Source: Taurinivorans muris (GTDB lineage Bacteria > Desulfobacterota > Desulfovibrionia > Desulfovibrionales > Desulfovibrionaceae). From it: a stretch of DNA of 64,000 nucleotides. The stretch is from contig NZ_CP065938.1 in assembly GCF_025232395.1 (NCBI RefSeq), positions 930,001-994,000 on the forward strand, read 5' to 3'. Position numbers and translations under genes: made by a program. A model generated the notes under the pieces. The model searched no databases. It was not told where the DNA came from and saw nothing but the letters and a program-made list of their open reading frames with translations. Below, piece by piece: positions 1 to 8,835 of this stretch. Each line of letters opens with the position of its first letter. Within the stretch, counting starts at the first letter, position 1.

Positions 1-363
1 GATAACAGTCGAATAATTGTCAAGAAGCATTTTTGTTGCGACATATGTTCCGAATTGGCGGTATGCCCTGTTATCCATCACCCATTTATTAAAAATAATA
101 TCATTAGCCGACCAGCCATAGGTTGAATCAAGCTCATACCGCATTCTGTTCACCAAAGCATCCAAAAGCTGCACGCCTTTTTCTTCTTCTGTCATTTCAG
201 GCGAATAGCTTACTTGATAACATTCGGGAAAAACGGTTTGGTCCGTGAGGGCGTAAAGTTTTTGAAATCCCCACATGGACGCAATAAGAGCGATAAAAAT
301 CGCAACTTGCATGAGCAATGTTCTTGCCACAATAAAAATATGGTCTTTACTTGGTGTGTACAT
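1..363 (-). CDS. DUF2333 family membrane protein (N-terminal part, runs off the left edge)
   Basis: The first 121 codons of a minus-strand gene lie in the window and the rest is cut off at base 1. The start ATG is at 363-361, with AGAGGA five bases upstream. Residues about 8-30 form one hydrophobic anchor, so most of the protein should be periplasmic. The segment reading GWSANDIIFNKW and then YVATKMLLDN looks like the DUF2333 family of proteobacterial proteins of unknown function; this is recognition by eye. It starts 11 bp after the stop of the serine hydrolase-like gene and is the last visible gene of the hisS operon. Confidence 0.7.
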   Translation of the reverse strand, partial: MYTPSKDHIFIVARTLLMQVAIFIALIASMWGFQKLYALTDQTVFPECYQVSYSPEMTEEEKGVQLLDALVNRMRYELDSTYGWSANDIIFNKWVMDNRAYRQFGTYVATKMLLDNYSTVI

Positions 364-374
364 ATATTCCTCTT

Positions 375-1106
375 TTACAAATACGCAATGATCATTTCAT
401 ACGCATATTCAAAAAACATTTTTTGCGCTTGCTGATGATCATACGTTGTTAAAATATTTTCCGATGCATTTTCCCGTTTGCCGAAAGGCTGTCCGATACG
501 GGCCACACAATTGCCCAACGTGAAAGGTGCGACGGAATAATCCAAATACACATTTACCCATTTTTTTATATGTTCAGCCTGACCGTGCGGACGAACAAGC
601 CCCACGGGATCAAGACTAATCACCAAATCAACAGGAAGAGCCGCATACTGCCAAAAAGTTTTAAATACGGAACAAGCCCCCCAGCTGTGTCCGACAATAA
701 AAATCTTTTTGTCTTGCTTATGGTATGCAGTCAGCAGTTCTTCCATACCGTGCAAATCATCATGTTCACGATAAAAGACATCAAGAGCAAAATTATTTTC
801 CGCAAGCCGCTTTTTAAATTCAGGAATAACCCGGTACAAATAGGCATGAAAGCCATCGCAAAAACCACCGACAAACAAAAGGGCATCATTCTCGATTTGC
901 TCCTGATGCTTCAGAATTTCGGCGATACACCCGTTTTCTTCCTGCCAGTCCGCAGGCTTTTGCAGCCGCAAACGTTTCAACAATTCCGCGTCATTTCTTT
1001 CATAGGTAAAATTAGTCTTCTTATGCCTTATAAAATCAGCAAAGCCCATAAAATTACCATAAAAAATCACGAGAAAAACGATGATAAAAAAAGCAAGAAA
1101 TTTCAT
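375..1106 (-). CDS. Membrane-anchored alpha/beta-hydrolase-like protein
   Basis: This 243-residue protein has one N-terminal hydrophobic segment (residues about 2-20) and then a soluble domain, so it is probably anchored in the inner membrane and faces the periplasm. GHSWG around Ser141 is a typical nucleophile elbow of lipase/esterase-type alpha/beta hydrolases. A possible Asp lies in ISLDPVG (about 166) and a possible His in TYDHQQ (about 222), giving a plausible Ser-Asp-His triad. The substrate cannot be read from the sequence. It sits between def and the DUF2333 gene in a minus-strand run of closely spaced genes. The fold is fairly safe and the role unknown. Confidence 0.65.
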   Translation of the reverse strand: MKFLAFFIIVFLVIFYGNFMGFADFIRHKKTNFTYERNDAELLKRLRLQKPADWQEENGCIAEILKHQEQIENDALLFVGGFCDGFHAYLYRVIPEFKKRLAENNFALDVFYREHDDLHGMEELLTAYHKQDKKIFIVGHSWGACSVFKTFWQYAALPVDLVISLDPVGLVRPHGQAEHIKKWVNVYLDYSVAPFTLGNCVARIGQPFGKRENASENILTTYDHQQAQKMFFEYAYEMIIAYL

Positions 1107-1142
1107 ACGGCAAAAACCCCGTCATGAAAACAGGCTTCCTCA

Positions 1143-1658
1143 TTATTTCTTTTTCATTTTCTTTTCATACATGGAACGTTTCAGATAACTGATCCTATCC
1201 ACAAAAAGTTTACCGTCCAAATGGTCGGTTTCATGCTGCAGACAAGCCCCGAAATACCCCTCGCCCTCAAAATGGACAAGGTTGCCATCCAAATCCAAGC
1301 CGTCCATCGCCACACGTTTCGGACGTGCGACTTTAGCCCGAAAGTCCGGAACAGATAAACAGCCTTCATTTTCAATATGCTTCGCCGGATCCAAAACCGT
1401 AATCACAGGGTTGACAACCACCCGAAAATCCTGAGGAATTTCCTCATCCGTATCATGGGACCGCAATAAGCTGACATCAACAATGACAACCCGGCGTAAA
1501 ACACCTATTTGGGGAGCGGCGATACCCACACCGCCGACAGTTTTTAAAGTATCCAGCATATCTTGCGCAAGTTCACGCACGCTGTCGTCGATTTCTCCGA
1601 CAGGCTCCGAAACTTTTTCCAAACGCGGATCCGGATATTGCACAACAGGTCTTAACAT
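1143..1658 (-). CDS. def: Peptide deformylase
   Basis: This enzyme removes the formyl group from the initiator methionine of new proteins in the cytosol. At 171 residues it has the usual length of type I deformylases. All three family motifs are visible in order: GVGIAAPQIG, EGCLSVP (the Cys is a metal ligand) and QHETDHLDG (two His ligands and the catalytic Glu). It follows aspS with a 3-bp gap, so it is co-transcribed with the two tRNA synthetase genes. The C-terminus is Lys-rich. Confidence 0.95.
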   Translation of the reverse strand: MLRPVVQYPDPRLEKVSEPVGEIDDSVRELAQDMLDTLKTVGGVGIAAPQIGVLRRVVIVDVSLLRSHDTDEEIPQDFRVVVNPVITVLDPAKHIENEGCLSVPDFRAKVARPKRVAMDGLDLDGNLVHFEGEGYFGACLQHETDHLDGKLFVDRISYLKRSMYEKKMKKK

Positions 1659-1661
1659 AAT

Positions 1662-3506
1662 TTACTCTTGCTCCGCCTTTTTGTTTTCTTCACGCAAACG
1701 GAGCCCGAGATCGCGAAGCTGTGCCGCCGCAACAACATCCGGCGCATTTGTCAAAAGGCAGGTTGCTTTTTGCGTTTTAGGAAACGCAATAACATCACGG
1801 ATAGAACCCGCTCCAGCCAAAAGCATCGCTATGCGGTCCAAACCAAAAGCAATACCGCCATGAGGAGGCGTGCCATATTCCAGCGCATTAATGAAATAGC
1901 CAAACTGCGCATACGCTGATTCGTCTGTAAAGCCAAGCGCCTCAAACATATTGAACTGGTCTTCCGAAGTATGGATACGAATGGAACCGCCGCCGATTTC
2001 ATTACCGTTTAAAACCATATCGTAAGCACGGGCTTTCGCCTTTGCAGGGTCTGATTTCATAAGGTCTTTCGTATCTTCCCTGACCGCCGTAAAAGGATGG
2101 TGGCAAGCTACGTAACGTTTTTCTTCCTCACTGTATTCAAAAAGCGGAAAATCCGTAACCCAGAGGAAATTCCATGAATTTTCCGGAATTAATCCAAGCT
2201 GCTGCCCCAAACGGATACGAAGATTACCAAGAGCGGCATTAACCATGGATGCGGCACCTGCTTGGAAAAACGCAATATCCCCAACATGCAAATCCAGCGC
2301 TTCTTTGATCGCTTGTTTTTCTTCTTCGCTAAAGAACTTGGTAATAGGAGACTGCCATTCGTTTTCATGAACTTTAATCCATGCCAAGCCTTGAGCACCG
2401 TAAATTTTCACAAATTCCGTATGGTCTTCAATTTCTTTACGGGTCATGGCTGCGCCGCCGACAACCTTCATACCTTTAACAAGTTCCGCTGTCGCAAAAA
2501 GCTTAAAACCCGAACCGCGCACAATGGACGTGATATCTTTTAATTTCATGTCAAAACGGGTATCCGGCTTATCCACCCCGTAATCACGCATCGCATCATC
2601 ATAAAACATGCGAGGGAAAGGAACGGGAATGTCAACATCCATAGCTTCTTTGAAAATACGCTTCATCATGCCTTCAGCCATTGTCATCACATCATTTTCC
2701 GCAACATAGCTCATTTCAATATCGATTTGCGTAAATTCGGGCTGACGGTCCGCCCGCAAATCTTCGTCACGGAAACAGCGCGCAACTTGGTAATAACGGT
2801 CAAGCCCGCTCATCATGAGCATTTGCTTAAATTGCTGCGGGGATTGGGGAAGAGCGTAAAATTCTCCGTGATTAAGCCGGCTCGGAACAAGAAAATCGCG
2901 GGCGCCTTCCGGAGTGGATTTTGTCAAAACAGGCGTTTCGACTTCCAAAAAGCCCAATTCATCCAAATAATTACGGGCTGCATTGGTGATACGGTGACGC
3001 AAACGCAGATTTTGGGTCATACGCGGACGGCGAATATCCAAATAACGCCATTGCAAGCGTAGATTTTCACCGGCATCGGTTCTGTCTTCAACCGGGAAAG
3101 GCGGAGTTTTGGCTGTATTCAAAAGTTTCCAGTCAAGAACGACAACTTCGATTTCACCGGTTTTCATGCCGGCATTCACCATTCCGTCAGGGCGATGGCG
3201 AACCTTGCCTTTTATGGCAAGAACATATTCACTGCGGACAATATGGGCGTCCGCATGCGCTTCCGGAGCAATTTCGGGACTGAACACAACTTGCGTCAAC
3301 CCCTCACGGTCACGCAAATCAACGAAAATAAGTCCGCCATGGTCACGGCGATATTGCACCCACCCCATGAGGCAAACCTCCTGCCCATCGTTTTGCGCTG
3401 TGAGTTCAGCACAATGGTGCGTGCGTTTCCAATCACCCAAAGGTTTGATATAGACCGCATGTTCTTTTTGCAAATTCATATTTTGTTTTTCAACTGACTG
3501 ACTCAT
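1662..3506 (-). CDS. aspS: Aspartyl-tRNA synthetase
   Basis: A class II synthetase that charges tRNA-Asp. The 614-residue length is that of the bacterial-type enzyme, which carries a GAD domain inserted in the catalytic core. Visible features are the N-terminal OB-fold anticodon-binding domain (about residues 40-140, with RDHGGLIFVDLRD), class II motif 2 (YQVARCFRDEDLRADRQPEF) and motif 3 near the C-terminus (GIAFGLDRIAMLLAG). Its ATG overlaps the hisS stop by one base (TAATG), implying translational coupling. Whether it also charges tRNA-Asn cannot be judged from this window. Confidence 0.97.
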   Translation of the reverse strand: MSQSVEKQNMNLQKEHAVYIKPLGDWKRTHHCAELTAQNDGQEVCLMGWVQYRRDHGGLIFVDLRDREGLTQVVFSPEIAPEAHADAHIVRSEYVLAIKGKVRHRPDGMVNAGMKTGEIEVVVLDWKLLNTAKTPPFPVEDRTDAGENLRLQWRYLDIRRPRMTQNLRLRHRITNAARNYLDELGFLEVETPVLTKSTPEGARDFLVPSRLNHGEFYALPQSPQQFKQMLMMSGLDRYYQVARCFRDEDLRADRQPEFTQIDIEMSYVAENDVMTMAEGMMKRIFKEAMDVDIPVPFPRMFYDDAMRDYGVDKPDTRFDMKLKDITSIVRGSGFKLFATAELVKGMKVVGGAAMTRKEIEDHTEFVKIYGAQGLAWIKVHENEWQSPITKFFSEEEKQAIKEALDLHVGDIAFFQAGAASMVNAALGNLRIRLGQQLGLIPENSWNFLWVTDFPLFEYSEEEKRYVACHHPFTAVREDTKDLMKSDPAKAKARAYDMVLNGNEIGGGSIRIHTSEDQFNMFEALGFTDESAYAQFGYFINALEYGTPPHGGIAFGLDRIAMLLAGAGSIRDVIAFPKTQKATCLLTNAPDVVAAAQLRDLGLRLREENKKAEQE

Positions 3507-4756
3507 TATTTTCCCTCTTTAATATAGGATACCGCGTTTTCAAAAGGCACTGCCTCCTGAGAACCGTTTTCCATATTTTTTATCATAAGATTATTTTGTT
3601 CCAATTCCGAAGAACCGATCAAAACGGCAAAACGGGCTTCCGATTTATCAGCTTGGCGCATTGCGCTTTTTATGCTTCTTGATTCAAATCCCATTACTCC
3701 GCGAAGTTCTGCCCGCCGAAATTCCTGCGCAGCTTTAAAAGCATATTCCCTGCACGTATCATCAAGGGCGGCGATATAAAAATCAAGTTTTTCCCCTTGA
3801 GGAGCTTCAAGCAAAAGCGCCAGCCTTTCCATGCCGCAGGCAAAACCGATACCTGCGACGGAAGGTCCTCCGATGGATTCCACCAGCCCATCGTAACGCC
3901 CGCCGCCGGCAATGGAGCCTTGTGCCCCGATATTATTGGATACGACCTCAAAAGCGGTTCTCGTGTAATAATCAAGTCCGCGCACGAGCCTATGGTTGAT
4001 TTCATACGCTATATTTTGCGTATCAAGACAATTTTTCACAACCTGAAAATGTTTTGCGCATTCTTCGCAGGCATGGTCAAGCATGAGCGGCGCGTTTTTT
4101 GTCGTTTCCTGACACTGGGGATTTTTACAGTCAAGGACTCGAAGAGGATTGGTTTCCATTCTTCTTTTGCAATCCTCACACAATATATCCGTATCCAAGC
4201 TTTTCAGCCAAGATTTCAACAAATCCCTGTATGCGGGGCGACAATTCGGACAGCCTAGGGAATTAAGCTGCAATGTTATATTTCTGATACCTATGTACGC
4301 TAAAAAATACATAAGCATACTGATCATTTCTGCGTCCGCTTCCGGCTCTTTCGGCCCTATGCATTCGCAATTTATTTGATGGAATTGGCGCATACGCCCT
4401 TTTTGCGGGCGTTCATGGCGGAACATCGGACCTGTGGTGAAAAACTTGCTTACGCCTTCTTTCGCTCCGACATTATTTTCCACATACGCACGCATGACGC
4501 CAGCCGTTGCTTCAGGACGCAAAGACATGGAACGCCCCTTGCTATCGGCAAACGTATACATTTCTTTCTGCACGACATCGGTTTCCGTACCGATGGAACG
4601 GCAAAACAAATCCGTATATTCCATCAGAGGAGTACGCAGCTCCGTAAAACCATAACGAAAAAAAACAGTGCGGGCGCTCTGTTCCAAAAAAGCAAATAAG
4701 CGACTTTCATCGGCGAATAAATCTGCAAAACCTTTAATCGCTTGAATTTTAGCCAT
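3506..4756 (-). CDS. hisS: Histidyl-tRNA synthetase
   Basis: A class II synthetase for tRNA-His, 416 residues from the chosen start. The frame is open further upstream, but the ATG at 4756 is preferred: CTGGAG lies just before it and the protein then begins MAKIQAIKGFADLF, as expected for HisRS. Class II motif 2 (MFRHERPQKGRMRQFHQ) and the two histidine-binding signatures (LVRGLDYYTRTAFE and GGGRYDGL) are present. It carries a four-Cys insert (CEDC, then CQETT and CEEC) between residues about 195 and 245, possibly a zinc knuckle. First gene of the hisS-aspS-def operon, with a good promoter upstream. Confidence 0.97.
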   Translation of the reverse strand: MAKIQAIKGFADLFADESRLFAFLEQSARTVFFRYGFTELRTPLMEYTDLFCRSIGTETDVVQKEMYTFADSKGRSMSLRPEATAGVMRAYVENNVGAKEGVSKFFTTGPMFRHERPQKGRMRQFHQINCECIGPKEPEADAEMISMLMYFLAYIGIRNITLQLNSLGCPNCRPAYRDLLKSWLKSLDTDILCEDCKRRMETNPLRVLDCKNPQCQETTKNAPLMLDHACEECAKHFQVVKNCLDTQNIAYEINHRLVRGLDYYTRTAFEVVSNNIGAQGSIAGGGRYDGLVESIGGPSVAGIGFACGMERLALLLEAPQGEKLDFYIAALDDTCREYAFKAAQEFRRAELRGVMGFESRSIKSAMRQADKSEARFAVLIGSSELEQNNLMIKNMENGSQEAVPFENAVSYIKEGK

Positions 4757-4787
4757 TCTATACTCCAGTATAAAATTATTGAAAAAT

Positions 4788-4816
4788 ACTTTAATATGTT
4801 TATGATACATTGTCAA
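4788..4816 (-). promoter_or_regulatory. Sigma70-type promoter of the hisS-aspS-def operon
   Basis: Read on the minus strand, a perfect -35 TTGACA (4816-4811) is followed after exactly 17 bp by TAAAGT (4793-4788). The hisS ATG lies about 30 bp downstream, so the leader would be short. No T-box or attenuator structure is visible. Confidence 0.6.
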
Positions 4817-4985
4817 AGAATAGTTTTATGGAAAACAAACGGAAAAAATTTCCCTTTGCCGCTTTTTTTCTGACAACTGTTTTCCGCCTCTATTAATATG
4901 CGATAATTTTACGATATAGAATAGAAAAGGTACAATTTTTGCAAAAAAAATTACAAAAATCATGCGAAATAAAAAGGAACGCGTC

Positions 4986-5744
4986 ATGAAAAAAAATATC
5001 AAAAACAGCATAGCCTTCATTCTTGGCTTTGTTTTCATATTCGGAACAATTGTTCCAAGTTTTGCCGCCGACGGCGGAGTCGGTCTTGTTTGGATACGCT
5101 CTCCCTACAAAGGACATGATGATTATTACATTCCCTTTCCTTCTTTACAAATAGAATCGAAATATTTCTTTATCAGGGAATTGAAACTCGGCTTTTACCT
5201 TTACCGGGACGATACGGAAGAAAACGAGCTGACTCTTGGCATAATGCCCGGTTTCACCATGTTCAACCCGGACAAAACCACTGACTACAAACTCAGTTTC
5301 CTTGACAAGCGCAAAATGGCAGCCGATGTTTATTTACAATTCGTAAAACGGTACCGCTACGGCACAATCGGAGCAAAAGCCTTTATGGACGCCCTCGGAA
5401 ATGCCGACGGTTTCGGCATTGACGCATTTTACAAGCTTCCCATTTTTATCAATGAATTCACCATTACCCCCGGAGCCGGACTGAGTTACCTAAGCGGCGA
5501 CAGAACGGAATACTATTACGGAATCAGCCGTGCCGAAGCTCTGCGCTCCGGTTTGGCGGCTTATCATGCGGATTACAGCATTACCCCTTATGTTTCTTTG
5601 GAAGCAAGCCTGCTTACGGAAAACGGCTGGAATATTTTCGCTAACGCGAAATACAGCTTTTTGAGCGACGAAATAAAAGACAGCCCGATGATTGATGAAG
5701 AGCATGAGCTGATACTAAGCGTCGGTGCAATGATGAGTTTTTAA
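4986..5744 (+). CDS. MipA/OmpV-type outer-membrane protein
   Basis: A 252-residue exported protein. The ATG at 4986 is chosen over the in-frame one at 4962 because AAGGAA precedes it and the protein then opens with a normal signal peptide (MKKN, hydrophobic stretch, cleavage after SFAA around residue 28). The mature part has alternating aromatic/polar strands, few Cys, and a C-terminal Phe (GAMMSF), all typical of an outer-membrane beta-barrel. The pattern GLVWIRSPYKGHDDYYIPFP near the N-terminus and the overall layout fit the MipA/OmpV scaffold family. Substrate unknown. It is monocistronic and diverges from hisS. Its last 17 bp, stop codon included, are tandemly duplicated. Confidence 0.7.
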   Translation: MKKNIKNSIAFILGFVFIFGTIVPSFAADGGVGLVWIRSPYKGHDDYYIPFPSLQIESKYFFIRELKLGFYLYRDDTEENELTLGIMPGFTMFNPDKTTDYKLSFLDKRKMAADVYLQFVKRYRYGTIGAKAFMDALGNADGFGIDAFYKLPIFINEFTITPGAGLSYLSGDRTEYYYGISRAEALRSGLAAYHADYSITPYVSLEASLLTENGWNIFANAKYSFLSDEIKDSPMIDEEHELILSVGAMMSF

Positions 5745-5762
5745 AAATGATGAGTTTTTAAA
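5729..5762 (+). repeat. Perfect 17-bp tandem duplication over the stop codon of the MipA/OmpV-like gene
   Basis: Bases 5729-5745 are repeated exactly at 5746-5762. The unit carries the codons for MMSF and the TAA stop, so the second copy lies in the 3' untranslated region. It is likely a replication-slippage product. Confidence 0.85.
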
Positions 5763-5851
5763 AAAAATGAAAAAGCAATTTCTGCGCAGAACCCTTAAAA
5801 ATTCATGCGTTAAATCTTGCCAAGCCCAAGGCTTTACAGTATTTTAACCTC

Positions 5852-6316
5852 ATGGATAGCTTAGGGAAATTAATAGCCATCGATTACGGCGTAAAACGTG
5901 TGGGACTGGCAATTTGCAATCTTGAAACGCAAATTGTTTTTCCTCTTTGCACTCTTGACAGAACTGTAAAAAAAAATTTTTTTGAAAATTTTTCAAACAT
6001 AATCGCCGAACATAAACCGACAGCGCTTGTTCTTGGGCTTCCGCTTCATGAAGACGGAAGTCCGTGCATCACGACAAACCAAGTAAAAAATTTCGCGGCT
6101 TCCCTTGCAAGACGCTACCCGCTTCCCATTTATCTTATGGAGGAGCTGCTTTCCAGCTTTGAAGCGGAAGAAAATATGCGTTCCATGGGAGTGAATGCGA
6201 AAAAAATCAAAAAACATGTTGACCAAGAAGCCGCAGTGCTTATTTTGGAATCATTTTTAACAGCCCCGAAAAAAAATCTCTACCGGTCCGGACAGGATTT
6301 TTCAGGAAACAAATAA
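5852..6316 (+). CDS. ruvX: RuvX/YqgF, putative pre-16S rRNA nuclease / Holliday junction resolvase
   Basis: A 154-residue protein with an RNase H-like fold. The first catalytic Asp is in LIAIDYGVKRVGLA at the N-terminus, followed by VLGLPL, an acidic MEELLSSFEAEE segment and VDQEAAVLIL near the C-terminus, the usual acidic set of YqgF proteins. Known roles in the family are 16S rRNA 5' maturation and, by fold, Holliday junction cleavage. It is 14 bp upstream of mltG. The RuvX-MltG pairing is common in bacteria. Confidence 0.9.
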   Translation: MDSLGKLIAIDYGVKRVGLAICNLETQIVFPLCTLDRTVKKNFFENFSNIIAEHKPTALVLGLPLHEDGSPCITTNQVKNFAASLARRYPLPIYLMEELLSSFEAEENMRSMGVNAKKIKKHVDQEAAVLILESFLTAPKKNLYRSGQDFSGNK

Positions 6317-6330
6317 GGATTACCTATATC

Positions 6331-7386
6331 ATGCTAAAAATAATCAGAAATTTCTTCATTTTCATCTTTCTTGCCTCATGCTTGGGACTGGGAGCCATCG
6401 CCTATTTTTCCTATTCCTATATCAACACGCCTGCCGATGAAAACGCCCAAGCTCTCGCTGTAGAAATTCCTGAAGGAAGCTCATTGCAGCAGATTTGTCA
6501 AATTCTTGCGGACAATAATATTATCAATGATACGGTTAAATTCAAATTATACGCCCAATTCAAAAACGCAGCCACCCACATCCAAGCGGGAACATTTTTA
6601 TTAAGCCCCGCATGGACGCCGAAAACCATTTTATCCGAACTCACCACAGGCTCCGGAATTTTATATAAGCTGACCATCCGCGAAGGCTTGCCATGGTGGG
6701 AAACCGCCAGAATTCTTGAAGAACAGGGCTATTGCAAAGCGTCTGATTTCAAAGAAGTCATTCATGATAAAGAATTTCTCCTGAAAAAAAATATCCCTTT
6801 CAAAAATGCGGAGGGTTACCTCTATCCCTCCACATATTTTTTACGCAAACCGAAAGAAATGACTAAAGAAACTGCCTACACAGCCGTTAATAGGCTTATA
6901 GACACCTTTTATGAAAAAACAAAAGATCTTATGGATAACGCACAGTATGAAAGCATTTTCCATAATCCGCAAAAACTCAATGAGCTTTTAACCTTAGCCT
7001 CCATTATAGAGAAAGAAACAAAACTCATAGAAGAAAGACCTATTGTTGCAGGTGTTTATACAAACAGGCTTAAAAAAAATATGATTTTACAGGCTGACCC
7101 CACGGTGATTTACGGACTGGGCGAAAATTACCGCGGGCAGCTTCTGACAAAACATTTGCAGGATGCCGATAACCCTTACAACACATACCAACACGCGGGA
7201 CTTCCGCCGAGCCCCATCTGTTCCCCTTCCCTTTCAGCCATAAAAGCCGCCCTTGAACCGCAGGAACACGATTATATCTTTTTTGTGGCGAAAGGTATCG
7301 GAGCAAGCCATGTGTTTTCAACCAATTTGCAGGACCATAACAAAGCCGTCCGTGAATACAGGAATAACTTAAAAAGAAACCAATAA
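6331..7386 (+). CDS. mltG: Endolytic murein transglycosylase MltG
   Basis: MltG cleaves nascent peptidoglycan strands in the periplasm and sets glycan length. The 351-residue protein has an N-terminal transmembrane helix (residues about 8-32), a LysM-like region (IPEGSSLQQICQIL), and the YceG/MltG catalytic domain with LTLASIIEKET, which holds the catalytic Glu, and the conserved LQADPTVIYGLG. The C-terminus carries the conserved AGLPPSPICSP. It follows ruvX and precedes an exonuclease gene by 1 bp, so the three form an operon. Confidence 0.93.
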   Translation: MLKIIRNFFIFIFLASCLGLGAIAYFSYSYINTPADENAQALAVEIPEGSSLQQICQILADNNIINDTVKFKLYAQFKNAATHIQAGTFLLSPAWTPKTILSELTTGSGILYKLTIREGLPWWETARILEEQGYCKASDFKEVIHDKEFLLKKNIPFKNAEGYLYPSTYFLRKPKEMTKETAYTAVNRLIDTFYEKTKDLMDNAQYESIFHNPQKLNELLTLASIIEKETKLIEERPIVAGVYTNRLKKNMILQADPTVIYGLGENYRGQLLTKHLQDADNPYNTYQHAGLPPSPICSPSLSAIKAALEPQEHDYIFFVAKGIGASHVFSTNLQDHNKAVREYRNNLKRNQ

Positions 7387-7387
7387 G

Positions 7388-8095
7388 ATGGATACGCAAC
7401 AATTTTTTGATGAAAATAAACTTCTTCTCACAAAAGAAGAAATAAACCTTTTGCCTGCAATCAGTTACGAGGGAGAAATCGTTCTTGTGCGCTCCGACGA
7501 AGAACTGGATCTTGCGGTCAATGAATTGAAAAAAAATTCCGTACTGGGTTTCGACACGGAAACACGTCCCCGTTTCACCAAAGGCGCAATGCACTTGCCC
7601 TCCCTCATCCAGCTTGCGACAGATAAAAAAGTTTATATCATTCAATTGAAACATATCGGCAATACCGAAAAATTGGCAGAACTTTTATCCGACGAACAAA
7701 TCATAAAAGCAGGAGTGGCAATACACGAAGATTACCGCTCCCTTGCGCGGCTTTTTCCGTTAGAAAGCAACGGGCTTGTCGACCTTGCGAAACTTGCGAA
7801 CCAAAAAGGGATGAAAGCCCAAGGGTTGCGGACTATCAGCGCCAACTTGCTGGGATACAAAATCAGCAAGGGCGCTCAATGCTCAAACTGGGCGGCAGAT
7901 ACCCTGAACCATTCCCAAATCTTATATGCGGCAACAGATGCCTGGCTCGGACTGATTCTTTACAATCAGCTTGCCCTGCTTGCCGACAGTCCGAATTATC
8001 AGCCGGAAACGCCTAAAAAAAAGAAAAAGAAAAAATTCCGTTTTTTCAACAAAAAAAATATGGAAAAAGAAACTATTGAAGAAATAAAAGATTAA
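7388..8095 (+). CDS. RNase D-like 3'-5' exonuclease (DEDDy)
   Basis: A single DEDD exonuclease domain in 235 residues, without the HRDC domains of full RNase D. The four acidic positions are recognisable: Asp and Glu in GFDTET, Asp in AIHEDYRSL, and the Tyr/Asp pair in YAATDAW, which makes it DEDDy. Substrate, RNA or DNA, cannot be read. The C-terminus is a strongly basic tail (a run of seven lysines followed by KFRFFNKKN), which may help bind nucleic acid. It starts 1 bp after mltG. Confidence 0.85.
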   Translation: MDTQQFFDENKLLLTKEEINLLPAISYEGEIVLVRSDEELDLAVNELKKNSVLGFDTETRPRFTKGAMHLPSLIQLATDKKVYIIQLKHIGNTEKLAELLSDEQIIKAGVAIHEDYRSLARLFPLESNGLVDLAKLANQKGMKAQGLRTISANLLGYKISKGAQCSNWAADTLNHSQILYAATDAWLGLILYNQLALLADSPNYQPETPKKKKKKKFRFFNKKNMEKETIEEIKD

Positions 8096-8174
8096 ATATA
8101 TATTGACCTAAACTTTTAAAATTAATTGTCGAAAAAACTAGTATCAACAATAAAATTTAAAATCTGAGGAAGCT

Positions 8175-8711
8175 ATGAGTCAACAATTAAACTTTCAAGC
8201 AAACAATGATAACAAGCTGGCACAACTTGTTTCTTTTAAAGTAAGTGAGGAAGAATTTGGCATTGATATTCTCCAAGTACAGGAAATTATCCGTATGCTT
8301 CCCATTGCGATCGTACCTTCAGCACCGAACTTCGTAAAAGGAGTGATTGACCTGCGCGGTGAAGTAATTCCTATTATCGACATGCGGAAACGTTTTAAAC
8401 TCCCCAGCATTCCTTATAATAATGAAACAAGAATCATTGTTGTGCATACGCATGATTTTACCGTCGGTTTCATTGTCGATGCCGTATGCGAAGTCGTCCG
8501 CATCAACGAATCCGCTATCGAACCCGCTCCGCCGGTCCTCACAAATGCCGACGGTTCAAACTATATCCGCGGCGTAAGCAAACTTGACAAAGGCTTACTT
8601 ATTCTTCTCGATCTCAACAGCCTTATCAGCCTTGAAATTTTGGAAGAATTGATGAACAGTGCCAAAATAAGCGGTCGCTGCCAAGAATGTCCGGAAGCGC
8701 AAAAAGCGTAA
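8175..8711 (+). CDS. cheW: CheW chemotaxis coupling protein
   Basis: CheW links methyl-accepting receptors to the kinase CheA at the inner face of the membrane. The 178-residue protein is one CheW domain: LVSFKVSEEEFGIDILQVQEI, then VKGVIDLRGEVIPIIDMRKRF, then VGFIVDAVCEVVRI and LDKGLLILLDL. Its start has GAGGAAG about six bases upstream. No other che gene is adjacent, but the genome also carries the fli cluster at 32.7 kb. A terminator-like hairpin follows. Confidence 0.95.
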   Translation: MSQQLNFQANNDNKLAQLVSFKVSEEEFGIDILQVQEIIRMLPIAIVPSAPNFVKGVIDLRGEVIPIIDMRKRFKLPSIPYNNETRIIVVHTHDFTVGFIVDAVCEVVRINESAIEPAPPVLTNADGSNYIRGVSKLDKGLLILLDLNSLISLEILEELMNSAKISGRCQECPEAQKA

Positions 8712-8734
8712 CGCATATTCATAATATTACCGAT

Positions 8735-8770
8735 AAAGGCGATAAATGGGAATTTGTTGCCTTTTTTTTT
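8735..8770 (+). terminator. Rho-independent terminator after cheW
   Basis: AAAGGC (8735-8740) can pair with GCCTTT (8759-8764), and a run of nine T follows. The loop is long (18 nt) and AT-rich, so strength is uncertain. Confidence 0.5.
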
Positions 8771-8835
8771 ATGCGCAAATATAATTATTTACATTTTTTA
8801 ACTTCTGTTGTATTATTGAAAAAAAGGAGGAAGTG

